Source: Tricholoma matsutake (lineage: Eukaryota > Basidiomycota > Agaricomycetes > Agaricales > Tricholomataceae). Taken from it: 64,000 nt of DNA. The stretch is from NCBI GenBank assembly GCA_026075535.2, contig AP026547.1, positions 3,658,001-3,722,000 of the forward strand, given 5' to 3'. This document shows, one piece after another, positions 1 through 9,362 of this stretch; the first letter of the stretch is position 1; each line of letters starts with the position of its first letter. Made by a program: the position numbers and the translations under genes. Under the pieces are notes generated by a model. It saw only the letters and a program-made list of their open reading frames with translations, ran no database searches and was not told the DNA's origin.

Positions 1-1082
1 TCATCAAAAAAGGCCCGCTTTGCTTGTCGCATGACTTTCCTGTAGAGCTTCCAGTCTTCCCCATCATGGGAAGCCCTGTACGCGTCTAGGGCACCGCTGC
101 ATTCGTCTGTCCACCAACCTTTGGACGACTTGCCGAGGCGAGATTCCTTGGCATGGTTTTCCCATGCCTTGTTTAAAATCGTTGATATCGCCGAGACGAC
201 GTCATCGATTTCTGCCGACGTTTCTCCGTGCCAGTTTAGCCACGGATCTAGAGCAGAGGAGACAGCATCACGATACGACGCTTCTTCCTCGGATCCTTTT
301 TTGATGGACCACTTGGTGACCGGAACCAAAGATCCCGGGCCAGGCAGCACTAACGTCAGGGGAGCGTGGTCAGACGTTCCCCTGGCTTCAGGTACGATCT
401 TGCAGTACAATACAAATCTAAGATCTGTAGGTACGAACATCAGGTCGATCACCGTGGGGTGAAGGCCCTGTTGAGGGGGGAAGTGGGTAGGGCCCTCCAC
501 TACTGGTAGGGCTCTAGTCAGGCCTAATGCCGTGGCTGTTTCCACTAAGTGGTCAGCGTGAATCGAGTGCTCAGGCCCCTGGGGATCCCAGGATGCGTGC
601 CTCACGTTAAAGTCGCCACACATGAAGTGTAGGCGAGGGATCGTCATGACATTCTCAAAAAGGAGCGTAATGGCGGAGTGTTGGCTGTCTGAGTAGACGT
701 TAGCGAGCAATATGACATCCTCTCCTATTCCCAGTGAGAAAAGGAGGATATCACGATTATCGATCAGATCTCGTCTGAGACCTGGTCTTAAGTTAGCGAT
801 GCTGTTCGCGAAATAGACAGCAACGCGTGGAGGGGAATCGATACCCGAGGGGCGCACTAACGTTCCCCAATTTGGGCTCATTGGTGCGCCTATAACTTCT
901 TCCCCCTCCCTGTTGTGGGCAGAGGGAGCGTGTCTTATCAATCGCCAAGGCGGTTCTTGGATGAAAAGCAAATCGTAATCATCTACGAAATCAGCCAGTA
1001 AAGAGTCCATGTACCCCCAGTTACGGTTAACATTTTGACTAAATATGCGCAACTGCGGTGTAGATCTAAGTCTATCCCTCAT
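1..1082 (-). CDS. LINE A ORF2, N-terminal part (endonuclease domain)
   Basis: ORF2 starts with the ATG at 1082-1080, directly after the ORF1 stop, and stays open to the window edge (about 360 codons). It holds the apurinic-type endonuclease that nicks target DNA to prime reverse transcription. Visible motifs are QNVN near residue 16, QEP (catalytic Glu) near 43, GDFN near 156 and SDH near 237. One difference from sister copies is Lys for Glu in the YCEIVPEA stretch. Reverse transcriptase and RNase H lie outside the window. The part seen has no stop or frameshift, but whether the whole gene is intact cannot be judged. Confidence 0.9.
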   Translation of the reverse strand, partial: MRDRLRSTPQLRIFSQNVNRNWGYMDSLLADFVDDYDLLFIQEPPWRLIRHAPSAHNREGEEVIGAPMSPNWGTLVRPSGIDSPPRVAVYFANSIANLRPGLRRDLIDNRDILLFSLGIGEDVILLANVYSDSQHSAITLLFENVMTIPRLHFMCGDFNVRHASWDPQGPEHSIHADHLVETATALGLTRALPVVEGPTHFPPQQGLHPTVIDLMFVPTDLRFVLYCKIVPEARGTSDHAPLTLVLPGPGSLVPVTKWSIKKGSEEEASYRDAVSSALDPWLNWHGETSAEIDDVVSAISTILNKAWENHAKESRLGKSSKGWWTDECSGALDAYRASHDGEDWKLYRKVMRQAKRAFFD

Positions 1083-2087
1083 TTACGTTCGGCCACCGCG
1101 TCCTGCGGGATGGTGAGAAGGAGGGGAGCGAGAGCTACGTCTTGCACTCACCTCATCATAGCGAGCTTTGATCCAGTCACGGTCAAAGCGGTGTCGCCAG
1201 AAGTTGCATCGACGATCATCCGATGCGTGGTTTTTCCGGCAGTTTATGCACCTAGCCGGGTGAGGACAGGCTGCCCCCTCTGGGGTAGCTGGGATGGGAG
1301 GGTTTGCCTTGGCATTTCCCTTACAGCAACCTGCGAGGGCACGATGGTGCTCCTTGCGGTGTGGGCCTGCGCAGACCGGGCACTTGGTCTGTGGAGCTCT
1401 GCATGCTTGGGTGGGGTGTCCCCACTTCCAGCACCATTGGCAGATGGGCATCCCAGGGTTCGCCCTGGCAGCCCTAATGTGAGCGACGTAGCGTCCAAAT
1501 TGGACGCCCCGACCGATAAGAGCCTTGGCTCGTGCACCGCTGACAGAGTCAGCGATGTTAAGATAAACGGTGCACGTATCCGACATTTTCGAATCACGTA
1601 CGACCCGAGGGGGGACTTGTAACACTGCGAGGTCCGATATTCCGGACTTCCCCAGGTGTGCAACGACGACGTCAGGCATAAGAGCCTTGTCATTAGCGAC
1701 GAATGGCACATCGACCAGCTTAAGGTACGACGTGGACGTGGGTAGCGCTGCATCTACTTGCAGTGCGAAAGGAAACGCCTTGTGGGCCGCCTCCTTGAAG
1801 CAACGAAGGTCCTCCTCGGAGGCCACGACGTCAGTAGCTACTGATAGGTTACCAGCATGCATTGATGCGGATTGGGCCACTAGTTTAGAGTGGTGCAGTC
1901 CGAGGGTGACTCGGATGTGGTCCAAGAAGTCTGCAGGGTTCGTTTCCGCCCCGAGGGGGGGACGAACGTGTACCAAGACCTGTCGTCTCGACGGTCCATG
2001 GACAGTAGGCGATGGCTTTGCAGCCTTCGGTTTGGAAGGACCCACATGCTGCTGTATGTCAGCCAGCTTATCAGTCGGAAGTTCAGG
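1083..2087 (-). CDS. LINE A ORF1, C-terminal part (gag-like, zinc knuckles)
   Basis: This is the 3' part of the ORF1 RNA-binding protein, open from the breakpoint at 2087 to the TAA at 1085-1083. No genuine start codon is present because the N-terminal half is missing. It carries three CCHC-type knuckles; the first reads CQWCWKWGHPTQAC, the second begins CPVC and the third begins CINC. By analogy with LINE ORF1 proteins it should package element RNA into a particle. It is nearly identical to ORF1 of LINE C, differing at a few residues (for example PSKP against PSKL). It is 5'-truncated, not frameshifted. Confidence 0.88.
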   Translation of the reverse strand, partial: PELPTDKLADIQQHVGPSKPKAAKPSPTVHGPSRRQVLVHVRPPLGAETNPADFLDHIRVTLGLHHSKLVAQSASMHAGNLSVATDVVASEEDLRCFKEAAHKAFPFALQVDAALPTSTSYLKLVDVPFVANDKALMPDVVVAHLGKSGISDLAVLQVPPRVVRDSKMSDTCTVYLNIADSVSGARAKALIGRGVQFGRYVAHIRAARANPGMPICQWCWKWGHPTQACRAPQTKCPVCAGPHRKEHHRALAGCCKGNAKANPPIPATPEGAACPHPARCINCRKNHASDDRRCNFWRHRFDRDWIKARYDEVSARRSSRSPPSHHPAGRGGRT

Positions 2088-4025
2088 ACTCTCTGTAGCT
2101 CAATCCGTCTACGATCTCAGCGATCCGGTCTATATAGCGTCTTACCAGCGCATGTCTGATTCTTTATCAAGAATAAGGGGGAGATCGGGCGAAGCGATGG
2201 ACGAGGGGAACCCTTCCAGAGCCGGTACGCCCAGAACTCCTGGCGACGATCCCATTGATTCTCTGCGGCCCTCTGGGGGCCGCAGATCCTCACAGATAGC
2301 ACCTTCCGTGGGCCCTCACAGGTCCCAAAGAAGTTCTCCAACTCCCTCCCCCTATGGAGCGGGAACGATCACACCTCGCGCACAGCGATTTAGCGTGCCG
2401 ACATTATCTCCCAGGAGGGCCACAGCGTCCCCTGCACCTCCTACCACGCCTTCCACTCCTGCCTCTAGGTGGGGGGACGAAGCCATGACACCCAACCCCG
2501 AACCCGTGATCCAAGACACGGTGATGGCGAGCGATGCGGACGACGATTGGGCCGGTCCAGTCACCTTCGCCCACGACCTCGGGGAATACGCTCAGGGATT
2601 CATCACTGTTCTGAACAGGACTGGAGCCCGACAACCTACTGCTGAACAACGGCAGGAAATCGCAGAACAACTGGGGGCGGTGCTGTATGCAGCGACCACA
2701 GTTGGATTCCATCGCGACTCGGGGAACACGACCCTCCGAAGAGCCATCGACAGGGCTGGCGGTGCAGGCAAACGACCTGCGACTACTGACCCCAACGACG
2801 TCCCAAGGACGGAGCACTTGGAGGGATGGGATGGGCCACGCCCCCCCCCTCACAAATCTGCGAGGACACGAGGCCCGAGAGGGGCTCGACCTCTTCCTAA
2901 ACCCCCAGCAGGGGGCACCTCTTCTTCATGGGGCAGAGGACCTCCTCCCCCTGTGAATATGTCAACCAAGCCTTTGGGCAGGGGGACGTTTGCTCAGGTC
3001 GCTCGCTTCCCCGGGGGGCGAGCTCCTAACACATCCATGGACGGCCTTGTGCGACTAGCCAAAGCCTTCCCTGAGCTTCCAACCGACAAACTAGCTGACA
3101 TCCAGCAGCACGTCGGTCCATCCAGGTCCAAGGCTGCAAAGCCTTCGCCCACCGTTCACGGACCGTCTCGAAGACAGGTCCTCGTTCACGTTCGACCCCC
3201 CCTAGAGGAGGGAACGAACCCTGCTGACTTCCTGGACCATGTCCGGACGACCTTAGGTCTGCACCACTCCAAGCTAGTGGCACAGTCTGCTACCATGCAC
3301 GCTGGGAATCTCTCGGTGTCAACTGACGTAGTGGCCTCGGACGAGGACCTACGATGTTTCAAGGAGGCGGCTCACAAGGCCTTCCCCTACGCGCTCCAAA
3401 TCGACGCAGCGCTACCTACGTCCACGTCTTACCTCAAGCTGGTAGACGTGCCCTACATTGCAAACGACAAGGCCATTACGCCTGACGTCGTCATAGCTCA
3501 CCTGGGGAAGTCAGGCATATCTGACCTCACCGTGCTGCAAGTCCCCCCAAGGGTCGTCCGTGATTCGAGAATGTCGGACACGTGCACCGTTTACCTCAAC
3601 GTTGCTGACTCTGTCAGTGGCGCACGAGCGAAAGCTCTCATCGGACGTGGTGTCCAGTTTGGACGATACGTCGCCTACGTTAGGGCTGCCAGGGCGAATC
3701 CCGGGCTCCCATTATGCCAACGGTGCTGGAAGTGGGGCCACCCCACCCCAGCATGCAGAGCTCCACAGTCGAAATGTCCGATCTGTGCAGGCCCACACCG
3801 CAAGGAGCACCATCGTGCCCTAGCGGGGTGCTGTAAGGGAAACGCCAAGGTGAACCCTCCCATCCCAGCTACCCCAGAGGGGGCAGCATGTCCTCACCCG
3901 GCTAGATGCTTGAACTGCCGGAAGAACCACGCATCCGACGATCGTCGGTGCAATTTTTGGCGACACCGCTTTGACCGTGAGTGGATCAAAGCTCGCTATG
4001 ACGAGGTGAGTGCGAGACGAAACTC

Positions 4026-4039
4026 TCGCTCCCCTCCTT
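4026..4039. repeat. Target-site duplication of NA1 (left copy)
   Basis: TCGCTCCCCTCCTT stands at 4026-4039 and again at 6276-6289, on either side of NA1. It proves that NA1 inserted into an uninterrupted LINE B ORF1. Confidence 0.92.
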
Positions 4040-6275
4040 TTTTTTTTTTTTGGATCAGAATTTATAACGCGGGGCTCGAACGCAGTCCGCGGAGCAAGGT
4101 ACAAACTTGGGTACTACTTTATCTACGCGTTCCCCTCGCCCATCTCCCACTCAGGTCCCCGTTTTAGCCACCTTTAGGCGGGCAGTTCCACAGACGTTGG
4201 CCTCTCAGCCAGGAAAGGCAATAATCTGGAGGGGGCGCCCCCCCCTCCCGAAGTTAGCCATTAGATCGCCCACTGGAGCAAACGGTCCCCCATCCACATG
4301 TCCGACCAAGGCCAGACCAGGCGCAGCAGTGTTAATTCACCGTAAATCCCCCCTTGCGGGAAGAATAACCGTCTGCGTTTTTCCAGCCAACGAGGATTGA
4401 CCACCCCAGACGAATGAGGTGGACCATCACCGTGTTGTGCATGAGTGACAGTAACAAGGTGGGTGGTTGTTTACCTGGTTATTCACCGTGACCGCCGTAA
4501 GTAGGGGGCCAAGGCCCCCCTTGAGCAAATGCACACATGTGCATGCACTCGATGACATCGTCCCCCCCGCAGTGGGGGGAAGGTATAGGGAGGCGCCACC
4601 ATGTCGCCATCCCGATAATGGCCACCAGTTGGTACTTGGTGGCCGTGAGTGTAGAGGGGGATAGGCCCCTGTACTAGTTGCGGCGCTGCTGTCCACGAGG
4701 ACCTCGAGGACGACGGCGCTGTGCTGGGGACGAGGGTTCCCCAGATTGAGGCTCTGATTGAGCAGTGTGCATCGCCGCATAGGAAGCCCGGAAGGCTGCC
4801 GGAGACGTGAGATCGAGAGGTGTCGGAACGGCTGCTAGTTCCGCCGACATCGTCTCAGACAGTCGCCAAGTGGTCGTGAATAACTCCCAGGCCATTTGGC
4901 GCCAAGCGTTCCTCTCTGCAGGAGGAACGGCGGACGTACGGACGGTACCAACAAACATGGTCATCGCGTCCAGTTGGTGTAGCATGGCATGAGAGGTGGC
5001 TTCAATTTCCAACCTCTCATTCACAGATAGCGGCACTTCGTCCTCCACCAACTCAGGGATGGGGGGCAAAGGCGGTAACGGGGCAGGGGATGCCTCCGGA
5101 TAGAAGAGCTCGGCCATGCCGAGCTCCTGTGTATACATGTCCTCGCGTTCGAGACTGCGAGTCCAACGTTTATGTGCGATATGGATGTCCTGCGCCCACA
5201 GCACACGGTCGATCGTTTGCCTCGAGGCTAGCTTAGGGCTGCTCTCAGCGTAATTGAGGGCCTCCTCCATAGCAAGAGAATCCTCGTCGTCGTCATCATC
5301 GTTAGGGTCGGAGAGGTCTTCCCCGGCCCATAGATCTCTAGCTGCCCTAAAAGCAGCTGCTACCTCCGATTCGTCTTGCACGAACCGGGTGTCGTAGTCT
5401 TGGACGTCATCATCAAAGATGTCGCCCGTGATCAGAACGGGGTCGCGTAGACCCCGATGTGGTGGTTGGACTCTGGTTCGCCGTTTGGGCATTGAGAGAG
5501 TGTGTGTTAGTGCTAGTAGATGATGATAAAAATCAAGATACGCAGCGTGGAATCGATAACGGCTGGTCCCTTATCTACATTCCGGGTCCACCCGATCCAG
5601 CCTCCGAACGCTCCGAGGGGGCGAGCAAGCCGCACATCCTGCTGCCTAGTGGGAGAAGATTGAACCCGGGTCATAGCACCCTAGAAGAGTGAGCACCGGA
5701 GGTAGAGAGTTGGTGGTGAGTAGCGGCCACCAGAGCGTCGACCTAGCCGCCAGGGGGCACCATCGCCCGGCCCCTTTTAACGATGGTGTATTCCAACGGG
5801 TAGTCAGTGTAGCATGTCTCTAGTAATAGAAACTCACAGAGCATGGAGGCTAGAAGCCTCCCAGACAACCAGCAATCCAGTGATAACGTCCCTTCTCCCT
5901 AAGCCAGACCTCCCCCAACTAAACGAGTGTGTCGACTTGGGCGAGCGTTGAAGCAGGCATCCCACACCCACTCTAAGCCCCCAGAGGGACCCAGACTACT
6001 CTTTCATAAACAACACTCACCTAGTCAGGATCCTCGAAGCCCAGGAGAACGAGACAGATAGCAGCCATTGTCAAAAACAATGACCGGGGCATCCACAGAG
6101 ATCGGATGGATGGATCTCTTAGCAAATCAGGGCAGGCCTGGAGACGCCGAGAGCGTTCGTGATGGCGAAATCCGATCGAAAATCGGACAAAAATTGGAGT
6201 GTCGACGTCGCGTGCAACGTTGAGCAGAGGTGTTTACCACTATTTATGGTGGTTGTAACAAGTCAAGGAGCGATG
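4040..6275 (-). mobile_element. NA1, full-length non-autonomous retroelement, type I
   Basis: This element is 2.24 kb and lies antisense inside LINE B ORF1. The T-run at 4040-4051 is its A-tail. Its 5' end is at 6275, reading CATCGCTCCTTGACTTGTTAC in sense. Sense order: structured leader (6275-5493), one ORF (5492-4674), 3' region with GC-rich hairpins (4673-4100), terminal CGCGG/CCGCG stem-loop, A-tail. It has no reverse transcriptase. It shares both termini with the LINE, which suggests mobilisation in trans. Confidence 0.92.
4674..5492 (-). CDS. NA-element protein, type I, 272 aa, unknown function
   Basis: An intact ORF starts with ATG at 5492 and MPKRRTR. I do not recognise the family. 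Layout: basic N-terminus (1-10), an acidic stretch with a run of Asp near 63-70, a Pro-rich linker (PAPLPPLPPIPEL) near 137-150, a conserved Trp-rich block containing WRQMAWELFTTTWRLSE near 195-213, then an Arg-rich tail ending GPRGQQRRN. There is no RT, endonuclease, zinc knuckle, signal peptide or membrane segment. The basic ends would suit nucleic-acid binding, but that is inference. NA4 and NA9 encode close relatives. The ORF is alone in the element, with a leader of about 780 nt before it. Confidence 0.8.
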   Translation of the reverse strand: MPKRRTRVQPPHRGLRDPVLITGDIFDDDVQDYDTRFVQDESEVAAAFRAARDLWAGEDLSDPNDDDDDEDSLAMEEALNYAESSPKLASRQTIDRVLWAQDIHIAHKRWTRSLEREDMYTQELGMAELFYPEASPAPLPPLPPIPELVEDEVPLSVNERLEIEATSHAMLHQLDAMTMFVGTVRTSAVPPAERNAWRQMAWELFTTTWRLSETMSAELAAVPTPLDLTSPAAFRASYAAMHTAQSEPQSGEPSSPAQRRRPRGPRGQQRRN

Positions 6276-6321
6276 TCGCTCCCCTCCTTCTTACCATCCC
6301 GCAGGACGCGGTGGCCGAACG

Positions 6322-6327
6322 TAAATG
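6322..6327 (+). promoter_or_regulatory. TAAATG stop-start junction of ORF1 and ORF2
   Basis: The ORF1 stop TAA (6322-6324) is followed with no gap by the ORF2 ATG (6325-6327). The same TAAATG occurs in every copy that retains the junction (LINE A, C, D, E, J). Such an arrangement is known from other LINEs to allow termination-reinitiation, so ORF2 is probably translated from the ORF1 message by reinitiation. Confidence 0.7.
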
Positions 6328-7428
6328 AGGGATAGACTTAGATCTACACCGCAGTTGCGCATATTTAGTCAAAATGTTAACCGTAATTGGGGGTACATGG
6401 ACTCTTTACTGGCTGATTTCGTAGATGATTACAATTTGCTTTTCATCCAAGAACCGCCCTGGCGGTTGATAAGACACGCTCCCTCTGCCCACAACAGGGA
6501 GGGGGAAGAGGTTATAGGCGCACCGGTGAGCCCAAATTGGGGAACGTTAGTGCGCCCCTCGGGTATTGATTCCCCCCCACGCGTCGCTGTATATTTTGCG
6601 AACAGCATCACCAATCTAAGACCGGGTCTCAGACGAGATCTGATCGACGATCGTGACATTCTTCTGTTCTCACTGGGAATTGGGGAGGATGTCATGCTGC
6701 TTGCTAACGTTTACTCAGATAGCCAACATTCGGCCATCACACTCTTGTTCGAGAGCGTTATGACCATCCCACGCCTACACTTCATGTGTGGCGACTTCAA
6801 CGTGAGACACGCCTCCTGGGACCCCCAGGGACCTGCACACTCGATCCATGCCGACCACTTAGTGGAAACGGCTACGGCACTAGGCCTGACGAGAGCCCTA
6901 CCAGTCATGGAGGGCCCTACTCATTTCCCCCCACAACAGGGCCTTCACCCTACGGTGATCGACCTGATGTTCGTACCTACAGATCTTAGATTTGTACTGT
7001 ATTGCGAGATCGTACCTGAAGCCAGAGGGACGTCTGACCATGCCCCTCTGACGTTAATGCTACCTGGCCCGGGATCTTTGGTCCCGGTCACCAAGTGGTC
7101 CATCAAAAAAGGATCTGAGGAGGAAGCATCCTATCGGGATGCTGTCTCCTCCGCTTTAACTCCGTGGCTAAATTGGCACGGAGATACTTCGGCAGAGATC
7201 GATGAGGTCATTTCGGCGATATCAACGATCTTAAACAAGGCATGGGAAAGCCATGCCAAGGAATCTCGCCTCGGCAAGTCATCCAAGAGCTGGTGGACAG
7301 ACGAATGCAGTGGTGCCCTGGACGCTTACAGAGCCTCTCGTGATGAGGGGGACTGGAAGCTCTATAGGAAAGTTATGCAACATGCAAAGCGTGATTTCTT
7401 TGATGACCGTATCCAAGAAGTGGCTACG

Positions 7429-7443
7429 ATGAATAGACGACCC
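7429..7443. repeat. Target-site duplication of LINE C (left copy)
   Basis: ATGAATAGACGACCC is at 7429-7443 and again at 20297-20311, flanking LINE C inside ORF2 of LINE B. The 15-bp match joins the two halves of ORF2 in frame. Confidence 0.94.
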
Positions 7444-9347
7444 CGTCGCTTCTTGTCTTCTTACCGCGACGTGCACAGCCACAAAAATTTTCGTCGACTC
7501 CGTTTTCACACTTTGCAGCTCAATCCGTCCTCGATCCCAGCGATCCGGTATAACCAGCGTCTTACCAACACATGTCAGATTCGTATTCCAGAAGTAGGGG
7601 GAGATCGGGTGAGGCGATGGACGAGGGGGGACCCTCTAGATCCGGTACGCCCAGAACTCCCGGCGACGACCCCATTGATTCCCTGCGGCTCTCTTCGAGC
7701 CGCAGATCCACACAGATAGCACCCTCAGTGGGCCCTCACAGGACCCAGAGAGGCTCTCCAACCCCCTCCCCCTATGGGGCGGGTACTATCACTCCGCGAG
7801 CACAGCGCTTCAGCGTGCCAGCGCTATCTTCCAGGGATGCAACTGCGTCTCCTGCACCTCCGGCTACCCCTTCAACACCTACTTCGTGGGCTGATGAAGT
7901 GGCCGACAACCTCTCTACCCACGTCATTCAGGACACGGAGATGGCTAGCGATGACTGGAGCGGACCCCAGACCTTCGCCAGTGACCTGGGAGAGTATGCT
8001 ACCGGATTCCGAGTTGTCCTTAACAGGACGGGATCTAGACGACCTACTGCTGAAGAACGGCAGCTCATAGCTGAACAACTGGGCTCGGTGCTGGCAGCAG
8101 CTGCCGAGGCCGGTATCGATCGCAACTCTGGAAACGCCACGCTCCGGAGTGCTATAGACAGGATGGCTGGGAACAGCAAACGACCTAGGTCGGGCGCTGC
8201 CACTAACGACCCTAACGATGTCCCAAGGACGGAGTACCTGGAGGGATGGGATGGGCAACGCCCCCCCCCTCACAAATCAGCGAGGACTCGAGGCCCGAAA
8301 GGGGCTCGACCTCTTCCTAAACCCCCAGCAGGGGGTGTCTCGTCGTCATGGGGTCGAGGACCTCCTCCCCCCGTGAACTGGTCCACCAGGCCTTCGGGCA
8401 GGGGAACCTTCGCTCAGGTCGCTCGCTTCCCTGGGGGGCGAGCACCTAACACTTCCATGGATGGCCTTGTGCGACTAGCCAAGGCCTTCCCTGAACTTCC
8501 GACTGATAAGCTGGCTGACATACAGCAGCATGTGGGTCCTTCCAAACTGAAGGCTGCAAAGCCATCGCCTACTGTCCATGGACCGTCGAGACGACAGGTC
8601 TTGGTACATGTTCGTCCCCCCCTCGGGGCGGAAACGAACCCTGCAGACTTCTTGGACCACGTCCGAGTCACCCTCGGACTGCACCACTCTAAACTAGTGG
8701 CCCAATCTGCATCAATGCATGCTGGTAACCTATCAGTAGCTACTGACGTCGTGGCCTCCGAGGAGGACCTTCGTTGCTTCAAGGAGGCGGCCCACAAGGC
8801 GTTTCCTTTCGCACTGCAAGTAGATGCAGCGCTACCCACGTCCACGTCGTACCTTAAGCTGGTCGATGTGCCATTCGTCGCTAATGACAAGGCTCTTATG
8901 CCTGACGTCGTCGTTGCACACCTGGGGAAGTCCGGAATATCGGACCTCGCAGTGTTACAAGTCCCCCCTCGGGTCGTACGTGATTCGAAAATGTCGGATA
9001 CGTGCACCGTTTATCTTAACATCGCTGACTCTGTCAGCGGTGCACGAGCCAAGGCTCTTATCGGTCGGGGCGTCCAATTTGGACGCTACGTCGCTCACAT
9101 TAGGGCTGCCAGGGCGAACCCTGGGATGCCCATCTGCCAATGGTGCTGGAAGTGGGGACACCCCACCCAAGCATGCAGAGCTCCACAGACCAAGTGCCCG
9201 GTCTGCGCAGGCCCACACCGCAAGGAGCACCATCGTGCCCTCGCAGGTTGCTGTAAGGGAAACGCCAAGGCAAACCCTCCCATCCCAGCTACCCCAGAGG
9301 GGGCAGCCTGTCCTCACCCGGCTAGGTGCATAAACTGCCGGAAAAAC

Positions 9348-9362
9348 CACGCATCGGATGAT
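9348..9362. repeat. Target-site duplication of NA2 (left copy)
   Basis: CACGCATCGGATGAT occurs at 9348-9362 and at 11623-11637. The last T merges with the T-run of NA2. Confidence 0.9.

Larger units (their letters stand above)
1..2087 (-). mobile_element. LINE copy A, truncated at both ends of view
   Basis: This is a minus-strand non-LTR retrotransposon copy holding the 3' half of ORF1 and the 5' part of ORF2. Its 3' end lies left of the window. The copy stops abruptly at 2087, inside ORF1 at the codons for ELPTDK, where LINE B begins in the opposite direction. The sequence is almost identical to LINE C (8.5-12.8 kb, plus strand, without NA2), so A and C come from the same recent source copy. 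No A-tail or target duplication is visible for this copy. Confidence 0.9.
2152..6324 (+). pseudogene. LINE B ORF1 (gag-like), disrupted by NA1
   Basis: The ATG at 2152 opens MSDSLSR, the same start as in LINE C, J and N. The coding parts are 2152-4039 and 6290-6324, giving 640 codons and ending in TAA at 6322-6324. The first ~300 residues are Ser/Pro/Arg rich and look disordered. A conserved region follows (about 340-520), then three zinc knuckles: CX2CX4HX4C near 522-535, CX2CX3H near 542-549 and CX2CX3HX6C near 586-600. The expected role is binding LINE RNA, and perhaps NA RNA, in the ribonucleoprotein. The only lesion is the NA1 insertion, with its 14-bp duplication, about 16 codons before the end. 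Confidence 0.9.

Noticed and set aside
2086..4039. Classical twin-priming inversion of one LINE at the A/B junction
   Set aside because: The inverted part should stop where A begins in ORF1, but B continues intact through ORF1 and ORF2 and belongs to another ORF1 subfamily.
1570..4167. An 865-codon plus-strand open frame running from the antisense of LINE A through LINE B ORF1 into the NA1 T-run
   Set aside because: Only 2152-4039 is genuine ORF1. The upstream part is antisense LINE A and the downstream part is Phe codons from the T-run plus NA1 antisense. It is a chance fusion.
8414..9007. Long antisense frames opposite ORF1 (also 1570-2160, 29858-30259, 63344-63601)
   Set aside because: They mirror ORF1 codon use in every copy and have no motif of their own. 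They are shadows of the sense gene.
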